From Chitinolyticbacter albus (GTDB lineage: Bacteria; Pseudomonadota; Gammaproteobacteria; Burkholderiales; Chitinibacteraceae), in assembly GCF_024437655.1 (NCBI RefSeq), contig NZ_JANBVF010000006.1, positions 124,001 to 188,000 of the forward strand: a DNA stretch of 64,000 nt. The letters run 5' to 3'. Below the pieces are notes generated by a model, which worked only from the letters and a program-made list of their open reading frames with translations, was not told where the DNA came from and ran no database searches. Positions 33,856 through 46,901 of the stretch are shown in pieces (positions within the stretch are counted from its first letter, which is position 1; each line of letters opens with the position of its first letter). Both the position numbers and the translations under genes were made by a program.

Positions 33856-34451
33856 TGACACGCCGCATCGTGCTGGCGAGCAACAACGCCGGCAAGCTCA
33901 AGGAATTCGCCAAGCTGTTTGCCACCCTCGATATCGAGATCGTGCCGCAGGCCGAGCTGGGCGTGAGTGAAGCCGATGAGCCACATCACACCTTCGTCGA
34001 GAACGCACTCGCCAAGGCGCGCCATGCCGCGCGCGCGACCGGACTGCCGGCTCTCGCCGACGATTCGGGCATCTGCGTCGCCGCGCTTGGCGGCGCGCCG
34101 GGTGTGTATTCGGCGCGCTATGCCGGCGAGCCCAAGTCCGATGCTCACAACAACGAGAAATTGCTGGCCGAGCTTGCCAATCAGGCCGATCGCCGCGCGT
34201 GGTACTACGCCGCGCTGGTGCTGGTGCGTCATGCCGACGATCCTCAGCCCCTGATCGCCGACGGTGTTTGCCTGGGCGAAGTGCTGACCACGCCGCAGGG
34301 CGACGGTGGCTTCGGCTACGATCCGCTGTTCTGGCTGCCGCAGTTCGGCAAGACCGTCGCTCAGATCACACCGGACGAGAAGGCACAGATTTCGCACCGC
34401 GGCCACGCGCTGCGTGCGCTGATCGCCAAGCTCGCGGAAACCGGATTATGA
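33855..34451 (+). CDS. rdgB: Non-canonical purine NTP pyrophosphatase (RdgB/HAM1)
   Basis: RdgB hydrolyses ITP, dITP and XTP to keep them out of nucleic acids. 198 residues starting RRIVLASNNAGKLKEF, with TFVENALAKARHAA, ADDSGICVAALGG and the C-terminal GFGYDPLFWLP and ISHRGHAL signatures. Start shares one base with the protease stop; its own stop overlaps the following small gene by four bases. Confidence 0.97.
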   Translation: MTRRIVLASNNAGKLKEFAKLFATLDIEIVPQAELGVSEADEPHHTFVENALAKARHAARATGLPALADDSGICVAALGGAPGVYSARYAGEPKSDAHNNEKLLAELANQADRRAWYYAALVLVRHADDPQPLIADGVCLGEVLTTPQGDGGFGYDPLFWLPQFGKTVAQITPDEKAQISHRGHALRALIAKLAETGL

Positions 34452-34675
34452 GCGCCTGCGGCAACGAAGCGCGCTACGCCATCTGGCGCCGTGACGACAG
34501 TAGCGTGGTCTCCTGCACCGAGAAGGTGAAGGTGATGAACGAGAACCTCGACGAGCTGGTCCAGGCGATGCAGGACGCGTTCGAGGATGGCCTGCTGATG
34601 GAAGTCTCCGAAGCGCAGATGCGCGACGTGCTGCACCGGCTGGTCGATCACCTGAAGAACCCGTACCACCGCTGA
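34448..34675 (+). CDS. Small hypothetical protein, 75 aa, coupled to rdgB
   Basis: The start codon overlaps the rdgB stop (ATGA). The protein is acidic and helical after a short N-terminal strand (YAIWRRDDSSVVSCTEKV), with no signal. I do not recognise the family. The frame continues far upstream inside rdgB as a shadow. Close coupling between rdgB and hemW suggests it is expressed. Confidence 0.65.
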   Translation: MSACGNEARYAIWRRDDSSVVSCTEKVKVMNENLDELVQAMQDAFEDGLLMEVSEAQMRDVLHRLVDHLKNPYHR

Positions 34676-34705
34676 CTCCCAGCGTCGGCAACACCGCAGT
34701 CCCTC

Positions 34706-35905
34706 ATGCAAACCATATCCCTCGCCAGCCTCAAGCGCACGCTCTCGCCCACCGCGGTGGAACTCACGGCGCTGCCGCCCTTGGCGCTCTACATCCATTT
34801 CCCGTGGTGCGTGCAGAAATGTCCGTACTGCGACTTCAACTCGCACACCCAGAAGGGCGGGCTGCCGGAGGATGAGTACATCGCCGCGCTGCTGGCGGAC
34901 CTCGAATCCTGTCTGCCGTCGGTGTGGGGGCGGCCGGTATCGACCATCTTCATGGGCGGCGGCACGCCCAGCCTGTTCTCGGCCAGCGCGATCGATACGC
35001 TGCTCGCCGGCATCCGCGCCCGCATCAAGCTGCTACCCGATGCCGAGATCACGCTGGAAGCCAACCCGGGCACGTTCGAAGCCGACAAGTTCGCCGGCTA
35101 CCGCGCCGCCGGCGTGAACCGGCTCTCGATCGGCATCCAGAGCTTCGATGACGCCAAGCTCAAGGCGCTGGGCCGCATCCACGGTCGCGACGAGGCGCTG
35201 GCGGCAATCGAGATCGCGCACCGCCACTTCGACAACTTCAACCTGGATCTGATGTACGCGCTGCCCGAACAGACGCTGGAACAGGCGCTCGCCGACATCG
35301 ATCAGGCCATTGCGCTCAAGCCCACCCATCTGTCGGCCTATCACCTGACGCTGGAACCGAACACGCTGTTCCACCGCTACCCGCCTGCGCTGCCGGATGA
35401 CGACCTCGCCGCCGACATGCAGGATGCGATCGAGGCGCGGCTCGCCGCCGCCGGCTACCAGCACTATGAGACCAGCGCCTTTGCGCTACCCGGCCGCCGC
35501 GCGCGGCACAACGTCAACTACTGGCAGTTTGGCGACTATCTCGGCATCGGCGCCGGTGCGCATGCCAAGATCAGCTTTCCCGATCGCATCACCCGCCAGG
35601 CGCGCTACAAACAGCCGGGCGAGTACCTCGCGCGCATGGCCGCGGGCTCGGCGGTGCAGACCGAGGAGACGCTGACGCGCGCGCAATTGCCGTTCGAGTT
35701 CATGCTGAATCTGCTGCGGCTTACCGACGGCTTTGCACTCGCTCTCTACACCGAACGCACCGGCCTGCCCTTGCCCACGCTGCTGCCGCAGATCGAACGC
35801 GCCTGTAGTGAAGGATTGCTGGAACGCGAGGGCGACTGGGTCCAGCCCACCGAGCGGGGCCGTCGTTTCCTCAACACATTGCTCGAACGCTTTCTTGCCG
35901 ATTGA
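34706..35905 (+). CDS. hemW: Radical SAM heme chaperone HemW
   Basis: 399 residues. The 4Fe-4S cluster cysteines Cys35, Cys39 and Cys42 lie in HFPWCVQKCPYCDFNSH, the CxxxCxxC form typical of HemW. GGGTPSLF and RLSIGIQSF follow. HNVNYWQFGDYLGIGAGAH is the HemW hallmark that distinguishes it from the HemN oxidase. HemW inserts heme into respiratory proteins rather than making it. It follows rdgB as in many proteobacteria. Confidence 0.94.
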   Translation: MQTISLASLKRTLSPTAVELTALPPLALYIHFPWCVQKCPYCDFNSHTQKGGLPEDEYIAALLADLESCLPSVWGRPVSTIFMGGGTPSLFSASAIDTLLAGIRARIKLLPDAEITLEANPGTFEADKFAGYRAAGVNRLSIGIQSFDDAKLKALGRIHGRDEALAAIEIAHRHFDNFNLDLMYALPEQTLEQALADIDQAIALKPTHLSAYHLTLEPNTLFHRYPPALPDDDLAADMQDAIEARLAAAGYQHYETSAFALPGRRARHNVNYWQFGDYLGIGAGAHAKISFPDRITRQARYKQPGEYLARMAAGSAVQTEETLTRAQLPFEFMLNLLRLTDGFALALYTERTGLPLPTLLPQIERACSEGLLEREGDWVQPTERGRRFLNTLLERFLAD

Positions 35906-36040
35906 ACCCCTGGCAGTGCGTTGCGCGCGTATGCGATGCCACGCAATTGCCCACCCCTGATCGTCTATGACGATTAGGTAATTGCGCAAATGCGCCCGAC
36001 GTCATACGCTGCTCTTCTAGCCACCGCCAAGCCCCCTTCA

Positions 36041-36400
36041 ATGCGCGCCGCCCAACACATCCTGTACGTCGAGGACAACGCCATGTTGCGCGCCACGGTG
36101 TTCGACTATCTCGAAATGCTGGGGCATCACGTGCAGGCGGTTTCCAGTGCCGAGGCGGCGCTGGGCGCACTGGCGCAATCGCGTTATGACGTACTGATCA
36201 CCGATGCCAGCCTGCCGGGCCGCTCGGGGCTGGAGCTGATACAGGATGCGGTCCAGATGCAACCGACGCTGCAACTGATCCTGGCTTCCGGGCACGATCT
36301 GGTCGACGAAGCGGCGCAACTGGGGTTCCCGATCAGGCTACTGGCCAAACCCTTCGATCTGGACGCGCTCGAGAACGTCATCGAAGCGCGCATCTTGTAG
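36041..36400 (+). CDS. Stand-alone receiver (REC) domain protein
   Basis: About 119 residues forming one CheY-like domain: acidic pair in ILYVEDNAML, phosphoacceptor Asp in DVLITDASLPG, and the conserved lysine in LLAKPFD. No output domain. ATG 36041 is chosen because the domain starts right after it; 35990 is an alternative, and neither has a strong ribosome-binding site. First gene of the signalling run to 42956, 104 bases before the second receiver. Confidence 0.8.
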   Translation: MRAAQHILYVEDNAMLRATVFDYLEMLGHHVQAVSSAEAALGALAQSRYDVLITDASLPGRSGLELIQDAVQMQPTLQLILASGHDLVDEAAQLGFPIRLLAKPFDLDALENVIEARIL

Positions 36401-36504
36401 GCATCGTCCTACACGGCATCAGAATCCGCTGATAGCAGCAAAGCGTACGGGCGGCGATCATCGCCGGCACGCTGCCCGGCTCGGGCTGGTCGGAACCTGG
36501 GACG

Positions 36505-36872
36505 ATGCTGACCGTACTGATACTCGAAGATCACGCCGACCTGCTCGAATGCGTCGCCGAGGAGCTGGAATGCCTTGGTCATCGGCCGATCTGCTCCCGC
36601 ACAATCGATGAAGCCCGCGCACAACTGGCAAAGCACGACGATATCAGCGTGCTGATCACCGATCTGCAGCTCGATGGCGAAATGCGCGGCGAAGCCTTCG
36701 CACTGGCCGCGCAGGCTGCGCATCCGGGCTTGCGTGTCGTCGTCACCACCGGCCATTCGGCCGAGAAACTCAGCGAAGAGGGCCGCCGCCGTTTCGCCCT
36801 GCTGTGCAAACCCTATACGTTCGACGCGCTGGCACAGGCCATAGCCAGTCCACCCCCTACACCCGGTATGCC

Positions 36873-36876
<4 letters not shown>
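36505..36876 (+). CDS. Stand-alone receiver (REC) domain protein
   Basis: 123 residues: LILEDHADLLE acidic pair, phosphoacceptor in VLITDLQLDGEMRG, lysine in LLCKPYTF. The LQLDGEMRG loop is longer than usual after the phospho-Asp, resembling receivers of hybrid kinases. The stop overlaps the hybrid kinase start by four bases, so it is a likely phosphorelay partner of that kinase. Confidence 0.85.
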
Positions 36877-40324
<3,448 letters not shown>

Positions 40325-40328
<4 letters not shown>

Positions 40329-41164
40329 GCTTCGATCCGCGCCTGTACCCGGAACGCGATTTCGAGATCGAGCTACGCCTGCTGATCGAGGCGATCTATC
40401 TCAAGTACAACTATGATTTTCGCAACTACTCGCCCGCCTCGCTCAAGCGGCGGGTGCAGCATGCGCTGGTCCAGTTGCAATGCGATACCGTCTCGGCGCT
40501 GCAAGATCGCGTCATCCACTCGCAACAGCACTTCTCCGATCTGGTGCAGTTCCTCACCGTGCCGGTGAGCGAGATGTTTCGCGATCCGGCCTATTTTCGC
40601 GCGCTGCGCGAACAGGTGCTGCCGGTGCTCGCCACCTATCCCTCGCTCAAGATCTGGATCGCCGGCTGCAGTACCGGCGAAGAGGTCTATTCGCTGGCCA
40701 TCCTGCTGCACGAGGAAGGCCTGCTCGAACGCAGCCTGATCTACGCCACCGACATCAACCCGCGCAGCCTGCAACGCGCCGAGGATGGCATCTACCCAGT
40801 CGGGCAGGTGCAGCGTTTCACCAGCAACTACCAGGCCGCCGGTGGCAAGCGCGCCTTTTCCGACTACTACACCGCCGCCTACGGCTCGGCGATCTTCGAT
40901 CGCCAGCTCAAGAAGCAGATGACCTTCGCCGACCATAGCCTCGCCACCGACGCGGTGTTCACCGAGACCCAGCTGATCTCCTGCCGCAATGTGCTGATCT
41001 ATTTCAATCGCGCGCTGCAGGATCGTGCCTTCGGCCTGTTCCGCGATTCGCTGTGCCATCGCGGCTTCCTCGGCCTGGGCAGCAAGGAAACGGTGCAGTT
41101 CTCGGCGCATGCCGACGATTTCGAGACCCTGACCCGCCAGGAACGGATATTCCGCAAACGATGA
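40325..41164 (+). CDS. CheR-type protein-glutamate methyltransferase
   Basis: 279 residues: N-terminal helical domain (ASLKRRVQHAL), then the SAM-binding core with WIAGCSTGEEVYSLAILL, a further IYATDINPRSL and ISCRNVLIYF. All are CheR hallmarks. CheR methylates glutamates on chemoreceptors, but no receptor gene is nearby. It is coupled on both sides by four-base overlaps, so it serves the hybrid kinase system; the methylated partner may be the kinase's own helical or coiled-coil region (inference). Confidence 0.93.
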
Positions 41165-41751
41165 AGCTGCTTGCCCACCCGATTTCAGCCGTGGTGATCG
41201 GCGCCTCCGCCGGCGGCGTCGAGGCGCTGCTGGCGCTGTTGCCCCGGCTGCCCATCGACTACCCCTACCCGGTGATCGTGGTGCTGCACCTGAGCGAGCG
41301 CGAGGACAGCGTACTGCCCCGGCTGTTCGCCGCCCGCACGGCCATGCCGGTGATCGAGGCGCGCGACAAGCAGCCGGTACGTGCCGGGACCATCCACTTC
41401 GCTCCGGCTGGCTACCACCTGCTGGTGGAACGCGACCGTCACTTCGCATTGAGCATCGATGCGCCGGAGCACTACTCGCGCCCGTCCATCGACGTGCTGT
41501 TCGAATCGGCCGCCGATGCCTGGGGCGAGCACCTGGCCGGCGTGCTGCTGACCGGTGCCAACGAAGATGGTGCCGCCGGGCTCGCCACCATTGCCGCACG
41601 GGGAGGCCTCGCGCTCGTGCAATCGCCCGACGAGGCGGTCATTGCCACCATGCCGCAGGCGGCGATCGACACGATGACCCCGCACGCCGTCCTCACGCTC
41701 GCCGAGCTCACCCGCACGCTGTGCGCGCTGGCCGGCAAGGAACCGCTATGA
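41161..41751 (+). CDS. CheB-type methylesterase without a receiver domain
   Basis: 196 residues forming only the catalytic domain. The triad is recognisable: Ser in VIGASAGGVEAL, His in VVLHLSERED and Asp in LLTGANEDGAAG. Classical CheB has an N-terminal receiver that controls activity; here it is missing, so control may come through the separate receivers in the same operon. Overlaps cheR and the next kinase by four bases. Confidence 0.92.
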   Translation: MKLLAHPISAVVIGASAGGVEALLALLPRLPIDYPYPVIVVLHLSEREDSVLPRLFAARTAMPVIEARDKQPVRAGTIHFAPAGYHLLVERDRHFALSIDAPEHYSRPSIDVLFESAADAWGEHLAGVLLTGANEDGAAGLATIAARGGLALVQSPDEAVIATMPQAAIDTMTPHAVLTLAELTRTLCALAGKEPL

Positions 41752-42956
41752 CCGCCCTCGACAAGGTCCAGCTGCTGCTGGTCGACGACCTGCCGGAGAA
41801 CCTCGCCGCGCTCGAGGCGCTGATCGGCCATGCCGGCATCACGGTACACAAGGCCGCATCGGGCGCCGAAGCGCTGGAACTGCTGTTGCAGCACGAGTTT
41901 GCGCTGGCCATCGTCGATGTGCAGATGCCGGGCATGAACGGTTTCGAGCTCGCCGAACTGATGCGCGGCACCGAGCGCACCAAGCACATCCCCATCGTGT
42001 TCGTCAGCGCCGCCGGGCGCGAGCTCAACTACGCCTTCAAGGGCTACGAGAGCGGCGCCGTCGATTTCCTCTACAAGCCGCTCGACGTGCACGCGGTGCG
42101 CAGCAAGGTCAACGTGTTCGTCGACCTGTACCGGCAAAAGCGCACCTTGTCCTGCCAGCTGCAGGCGCTGCAGGCGGCGCAGCGCGAACAGGAAATCCTG
42201 ATGGCGCAGCTCAAGGCCACGCAGGCCGAGCTGGAAATCGCCATCCGCAACCGCGATGACTTCCTTTCAGCCGCCGCGCACGAGCTGAAGACGCCGCTGA
42301 ACGTGCTCAAGCTGCACGCGCAGATGCGCGAGCGCCAGCTGGAAGCCGGTGACCCCGCCGCCTGGTGTAGCGAGAAGGCGGCGCGCATGGTCAAGCGCGA
42401 AACGCGCCTCGTCGAAACGCTGGTCCGGCAGATCGACGACATGCTCGATATCTCGCGCATCCGCACCGGCAAGTTCTATCTCAACCCGGCCCAGACCGAC
42501 CTGGGCGAGCTGGTGGCCGGCATGATCGAGCAGTTCTCCGAGCAGCTCGAATGCGCGCAGATGCCGGTGCGCATGACGCTGCAGCCGGGCGTCGTCGGCC
42601 AGTGGGATGGCTTCCGGCTCGAGCAGGTGCTGGCCAATTTCATCACCAACGCCATGCGCTACGCGCCTGCGGTGCCACTGACGATCTGCGTGAGCGGAGA
42701 CGAGGCCCACGCCCAGATCATCTTCCGCGACGACGGCCCGGGCATCGCGCCCGAACACCACTTCCGCATCTTCCAGCAGTACGAGCAGGCCGGCAGCGGT
42801 AACGGCGGCTTGGGACTGGGGCTCTTCATCTGCCAGCAGATCATCAGCGCGCATGGTGGCCAGATCGCCGTGCACAGCCTGCCCGGCGAAGGCACGGCCT
42901 TCATCATCGACCTGCCGCTCTCGCCGCCCGCTGTAGGACAAGCGCCGACCGCATGA
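41748..42956 (+). CDS. Receiver-histidine kinase protein, 402 aa
   Basis: N-terminal receiver with phosphoacceptor Asp57 (AIVDVQMPGMNG) and lysine in FLYKPLD, a coiled-coil linker (about 128-165), and a HisKA/HATPase core with His178 in AAAHELKTPLN and GLGLGLFICQQI. No membrane segment. The REC-first order suggests it is itself controlled by phosphorylation from the hybrid kinase. Last gene of the operon; a strong terminator follows 14 bases later. Confidence 0.92.
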   Translation: MTALDKVQLLLVDDLPENLAALEALIGHAGITVHKAASGAEALELLLQHEFALAIVDVQMPGMNGFELAELMRGTERTKHIPIVFVSAAGRELNYAFKGYESGAVDFLYKPLDVHAVRSKVNVFVDLYRQKRTLSCQLQALQAAQREQEILMAQLKATQAELEIAIRNRDDFLSAAAHELKTPLNVLKLHAQMRERQLEAGDPAAWCSEKAARMVKRETRLVETLVRQIDDMLDISRIRTGKFYLNPAQTDLGELVAGMIEQFSEQLECAQMPVRMTLQPGVVGQWDGFRLEQVLANFITNAMRYAPAVPLTICVSGDEAHAQIIFRDDGPGIAPEHHFRIFQQYEQAGSGNGGLGLGLFICQQIISAHGGQIAVHSLPGEGTAFIIDLPLSPPAVGQAPTA

Positions 42957-42970
42957 TCATCCGGAACACG

Positions 42971-42997
42971 ATGCCCGCCCTGCAATGGGGCGGGCAT
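42971..42997 (+). terminator. Terminator closing the CheR/CheB kinase operon
   Basis: Perfect 10-bp dyad ATGCCCGCCC (42971-42980) and GGGCGGGCAT (42988-42997) with a 7-base loop, followed shortly by TTTT. Confidence 0.75.
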
Positions 42998-43043
42998 CAT
43001 GGTTTTCGACAACCGCGAACGCGGAATAGAAAACGGAGGATCC

Positions 43044-43334
43044 ATGCTTTACTGCACATTCAACTTCGACGACGAACCCAATAGCTGCTACCTCAGCGCC
43101 TGGGGCGGCAAGCATCAACAGCGCCATCACGTGGCGATCTACGACCAGTCGTCCGGCGACATCGTCGCCCGCTTTGCCCTCGATGGCATTGCCGTGCCGC
43201 AAGGCGAGCTGGAGCTGATCCACCGCCGCGCCATCGCCCAGTTCCGCCGCCAGCGCCATGCCATAGGCGGCGACCAGTATCGGGAACTGGACCCCCGCAG
43301 CGCGCCCTGGTCTGGCGACGTGATCCACATCTGA
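43044..43334 (+). CDS. Small hypothetical protein, 96 aa
   Basis: ATG 43044 is preceded by a near-perfect GGAGGA, which decides the start over 42999. The soluble protein has MLYCTFNFDDEPNSCYLSAW at its N-terminus and a basic helical middle (LIHRRAIAQFRRQRHA). It contains no known motif that I recognise. It follows the strong terminator, so it opens a new unit with the DUF3309 gene. Confidence 0.7.
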   Translation: MLYCTFNFDDEPNSCYLSAWGGKHQQRHHVAIYDQSSGDIVARFALDGIAVPQGELELIHRRAIAQFRRQRHAIGGDQYRELDPRSAPWSGDVIHI

Positions 43335-43369
43335 TCCTCAACCCGCGCCTGCCGGCGCAAGGAGCCGCC

Positions 43370-43528
43370 ATGTCACTCAGTCTGATCCTGTTGATCGTGT
43401 TGATCCTCATCCTGCTCGGCGCCATCCCGGCCTGGCCCTACAGTTCCGGCTGGGGCTACGGGCCCAGCGGCATCGTCGGCCTGCTGCTGGTCGTGCTGAT
43501 CGTGCTGATGCTGATGGGCCGCCTGTAG
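43370..43528 (+). CDS. DUF3309 small membrane protein, 52 aa
   Basis: A 52-residue protein with two hydrophobic helices (ILLIVLILILLGAIPAWPY and a second one from IVGLLLVVLIVLMLM) joined by a Trp/Tyr/Gly turn (SSGWGYGPSG). This matches DUF3309, small proteins commonly found beside stress genes in proteobacteria. A GGAG lies at 43361-43364, ahead of ATG 43370. 35 bases after the 96-residue gene and immediately before the AsmA-like gene. Confidence 0.85.
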   Translation: MSLSLILLIVLILILLGAIPAWPYSSGWGYGPSGIVGLLLVVLIVLMLMGRL

Positions 43529-43553
43529 CGCAGTGGCCAGGCCGCCCGCACCC

Positions 43554-45572
43554 ATGCGCCGCCCCAGCACCCGCCACGCTCGCTTCGCCCTCGGGCTGAT
43601 CGTGATGGCGTGCATGGTGGCGGCCGTCGTGCTGTTCGAGTGGAACATGCTGCGCGGCCCGATAGCCAGCCGCATCAGCGCGGCCACAGGGCGAGACTTC
43701 GCAATACGCGGTGATCTCACCGTACGCTGGGGGCGCCAGCCGACCATCACCGCCCGCGACATCATCTTGAGCAATGCCAGCTGGAGTACCGAGCACCCCA
43801 TGGTCGCGGTGCGCTCGGTTTCGGTGCGACTCGATCCGTGGCCGCTGTTCTCGCGCCGCGTGGTATTGCCGCTGATCGACGTCGATGCACCACGACTGCT
43901 GCTGGAACGTAGCCCGCGTGGAGAGGGCAATTGGCAAGGCCTGCTGCCGGCCAGAAGCGATTCGGCCTGGGTAGTGGCGCCGGGCGCCATCCGCGTGAAT
44001 GACGGCAAACTGCGCTGGCTGGATCGCCTGCAAGGCAGCGACGTGGTGGTGCAGTTGCAATCGAGCGGGATGGATGCACGCAGCAGCAGCCTGCTCATCC
44101 GCGCTGCAGGCCACTATCAGCGCCTGCCGCTGGCACTCGATGGCCATGTCGGTTCGCCCGAGCGATTGCAGCGCGCGCTGGCGGATCAACGGCAAACCTA
44201 TCCCGTGATGGCGCGCGGGCGCATCGGCGCCACCCGGGTCTATGCCGACGGCACGGTACGCGGCCTGACACGGCTGGAGGGGCTGGACACGCGGTTCTCG
44301 CTCTCGGGCGCGAGCCTGGCCGAGCTCTACCCGCTGATCGGCGTGCCGCTGCCCGCCAGCCCGCGCTACGCCGTAAAGGGCCGGCTGCAACATGCCGGCG
44401 CGGTGTGGAACCTGACCCGCATCATCGGCCGCGTGGGTCAGAGCGATATCGCCGGCGACTTCCATGTCGATCGCGGGCGTCAGCCGCGGCAGTTCATTCG
44501 CGCCCATCTCACGTCGCAACGGCTGGACTTCGCCGATCTCTCGGGTTTTCTCGGCGCGCGCGAGCCGCAGAGCGGCAAGGTCCGCGAAGTGCCAGGCAGC
44601 AAGGTGCTGCCGCAGGCGCACCTCAGCGTGGAAAAACTCAGCGTCGCCGATGCCGACGTGACGCTGCGTGGTCGCAGCATCCTGACCGGCAAGCTGCCGC
44701 TCGACGATTTCTCCGCCCACCTGCTGCTGAAGAACGGCGTGCTCACGCTCGATCCACTCGATTTCGGCATGGCCGGGGGCGATCTCAAGGCCCGCTTGCA
44801 GCTGGATAGCCGCGCGACGCCGATCCGTACCAACCTGCAACTCGAAGCCAGCCGCCTGTCATTGCGCCGGCTCGCCCCCAAGCTCGCACTCAATGAGAAA
44901 GCCAGCGCCGGCCTCATCGGCGGGCGGGCGCAGCTGGCGATGCGCGGGGATTCTGTCGCCCAGATGGCCGCGTCGGCCGATGGCGAAGTGGCCATGCTGA
45001 TGCGCGGCGGCAAGACCAGCAAACTCTTGATGCGGCTGGCGAACCTTGACCTCGCCTACAGCACGGCCATCCTGCTGTTCGGCGATGAACAGATCGATAT
45101 CCGTTGCGCCGTCGCAGGTTTTACCGGGCGCGATGGACGCTTTGACGCCAACACGCTGGTGCTCGATACCGAGAAACAGCTGATCGACGGCCAGGGCTGG
45201 ATCGATCTCAAGGCGGAGCGGCTATTGCTGCAGCTGAAGGCCCGGCCCAAGGATGTCAGCCTCGTCGCGTTACGCGGCCCCATCCTCGTCGACGGGCCGC
45301 TCGGCCAGCCTCGCGTGCGCGCCAGTCTGGCCCAGCCCACCGGACGGGTAGCGGTAGCAGCGGCGCTCGCCACCGTTGCGCCTTGGCTGGCCTTGCTGCC
45401 GCTGGTGGAGCTGGGCGGCGCCGATGACGCGCCTTGCGCGGCGCTGCTCGCCCACCCGCAGACCAGGTCGGCGCAAAAGGGCGCCACCCCACCGGTGAAG
45501 CCCACACCGCAGGGGCAGCCACAGCGCCACCTTCAGGACGAGCGCAATCGCTATCCGGGCAGCACGCGCTGA
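43554..45572 (+). CDS. AsmA-family protein
   Basis: 672 residues: one N-terminal membrane helix (about 14-33) followed by a long periplasmic region of beta-rich AsmA/TamB-like repeats. The N-terminal ATGRDFAIRGDLTVRWGRQP and the C-terminal GGKTSKLLMRLANLDL plus DGQGWIDLKAERLLLQLKAR are typical AsmA elements. The family bridges inner and outer membrane and is linked to phospholipid transport. The tail after residue 620 is Pro/Gln-rich and probably disordered. ATG 43554 is chosen; GTG 43533 would add seven residues. Confidence 0.88.
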   Translation: MRRPSTRHARFALGLIVMACMVAAVVLFEWNMLRGPIASRISAATGRDFAIRGDLTVRWGRQPTITARDIILSNASWSTEHPMVAVRSVSVRLDPWPLFSRRVVLPLIDVDAPRLLLERSPRGEGNWQGLLPARSDSAWVVAPGAIRVNDGKLRWLDRLQGSDVVVQLQSSGMDARSSSLLIRAAGHYQRLPLALDGHVGSPERLQRALADQRQTYPVMARGRIGATRVYADGTVRGLTRLEGLDTRFSLSGASLAELYPLIGVPLPASPRYAVKGRLQHAGAVWNLTRIIGRVGQSDIAGDFHVDRGRQPRQFIRAHLTSQRLDFADLSGFLGAREPQSGKVREVPGSKVLPQAHLSVEKLSVADADVTLRGRSILTGKLPLDDFSAHLLLKNGVLTLDPLDFGMAGGDLKARLQLDSRATPIRTNLQLEASRLSLRRLAPKLALNEKASAGLIGGRAQLAMRGDSVAQMAASADGEVAMLMRGGKTSKLLMRLANLDLAYSTAILLFGDEQIDIRCAVAGFTGRDGRFDANTLVLDTEKQLIDGQGWIDLKAERLLLQLKARPKDVSLVALRGPILVDGPLGQPRVRASLAQPTGRVAVAAALATVAPWLALLPLVELGGADDAPCAALLAHPQTRSAQKGATPPVKPTPQGQPQRHLQDERNRYPGSTR

Positions 45573-45578
45573 AAGTGG

Positions 45579-46499
45579 TCAGCCGGTGGCGCACGCGCGT
45601 TCCAGTGCCGCCCGATCGCGGCGACGTGCACGCTCCGCCGCGCGCAACAGCGTGACTTGGCGTGCCAGCTCGGCGCCGAACAAAAAGATCTGCGTCGCGT
45701 AGAAAATCCACACCAGCACCAACACCAGCGCACCGGCCGCGCCGTAGGCCGAGCCGACGGCCGTGGTGCTCAGATACCACGTTAGCAGGCTCTTGCCGCC
45801 CATATAGAGTGCCGTGGTGATCGCCGCGCTAAGCCAGACGTCGCGCCACGCAATCTGCTGATCGGGCAAGAGCTTGTAGATCGCGGCGAACAGCAGCGTG
45901 ACCACAATGCTGGTGATGGTGGTGCTGACGATATCGAGCACCCAGAGCAGATCGCCGAACCAGGCGGCGTAGCGGCTCTCCAGCAGGGCAAGCGCGGTGG
46001 ACAGCAGCAGCGACACCAAGAGCAGGAAGCCCGCGCTGACGACGATGCTGAACGACAGCAGGCGTGCCCGCGCTTGCTGGAAGATGCTGCCATGGCGGTG
46101 CCTGCGCTGGCCCCAGATCACGTCGAGGCTGCTCTTGAGTTCGTTGAACACGGTGGTCGCCGCGAACACGCTGGTCAGCACGGCCAGCAGCGCCTGCCAG
46201 CTGGCGCGCGGCGCGAACGCCGTGCTGTCGATCACGGCGGACACGGCGCTGGCCGCGTTGGGCCCCATCAGCGCGGCGATCTCGGCCAGCAGCTCGACGC
46301 GCGCCGTGTTCTCGCCATAGAAGTAGCCGGCGATGCTGATGGCGATGATCAAGACCGGGCCCATCGAGAACAGCGTGTAGAACGCGATCGCGGCGCCCAT
46401 CGAGGCCCCCCGGTGCTCGCTCCACGATGTCACCGTGGCGACAAGCAGCCGGTAGAGCAACCGCGACTGATGCAGCAAGCGCCAAAACGCGTCACGCAT
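45579..46499 (-). CDS. YihY/BrkB family membrane protein
   Basis: 306 residues with about six transmembrane helices. Family markers are GAAIAFYTLFSMGPVLII early on, then YFYGENTARVELLAEIAALM, and the terminal AGALVLVLVWIFYATQIFLF. These proteins were once misnamed ribonuclease BN; their role, possibly lipid or solute transport, is unsettled. ATG 46499 follows an excellent GGAGGAGGA. Convergent with the AsmA-like gene. Confidence 0.9.
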   Translation of the reverse strand: MRDAFWRLLHQSRLLYRLLVATVTSWSEHRGASMGAAIAFYTLFSMGPVLIIAISIAGYFYGENTARVELLAEIAALMGPNAASAVSAVIDSTAFAPRASWQALLAVLTSVFAATTVFNELKSSLDVIWGQRRHRHGSIFQQARARLLSFSIVVSAGFLLLVSLLLSTALALLESRYAAWFGDLLWVLDIVSTTITSIVVTLLFAAIYKLLPDQQIAWRDVWLSAAITTALYMGGKSLLTWYLSTTAVGSAYGAAGALVLVLVWIFYATQIFLFGAELARQVTLLRAAERARRRDRAALERACATG

Positions 46500-46692
46500 G
46501 GGCCGATCCTCCTCCGTGCCGATCAGGCGCCACTGTAGGCCCAGACCGACATGAACCAACTGGTAATACTGACGCAAGCTTAGGACACACTCCGCCTTCG
46601 TCGCGCACGGCGCCTCGATAAGCTGGCTCCATGTAGCGCTGGTCTGGCCGGACTACGCTCCCGGACTACCCCTGAACAGGACTGGAGGCGCC

Positions 46693-46872
46693 ATGCAAGC
46701 CCCGATCTGGAACAACGACGAGCTCGAACAACTGGAAGAAACGCTGGACCGGCAGCTGCGCCGCAAGCGCCGCGAACACGACCGCGTGCGCGACGAGGAA
46801 CGGCCGGAGGTGCTGCGGCACCCACCACGCTACGCAGGGCGTCAGGCGCTGCGTGAACAAGCCCGTTTCTGA
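46693..46872 (+). CDS. Small charged hypothetical protein, 59 aa
   Basis: The frame encodes a helical, very charged peptide (LEQLEETLDRQLRRKRREHD and a basic tail) with GGAGG just ahead of ATG 46693. No known family recognised. It lies 29 bases upstream of the BON lipoprotein gene and is probably co-transcribed. Alternatively it is a leader peptide. Confidence 0.55.
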   Translation: MQAPIWNNDELEQLEETLDRQLRRKRREHDRVRDEERPEVLRHPPRYAGRQALREQARF

Positions 46873-46901
46873 CCCCGTTTTCAATAGCTGGAGTACCCAA
46901 G

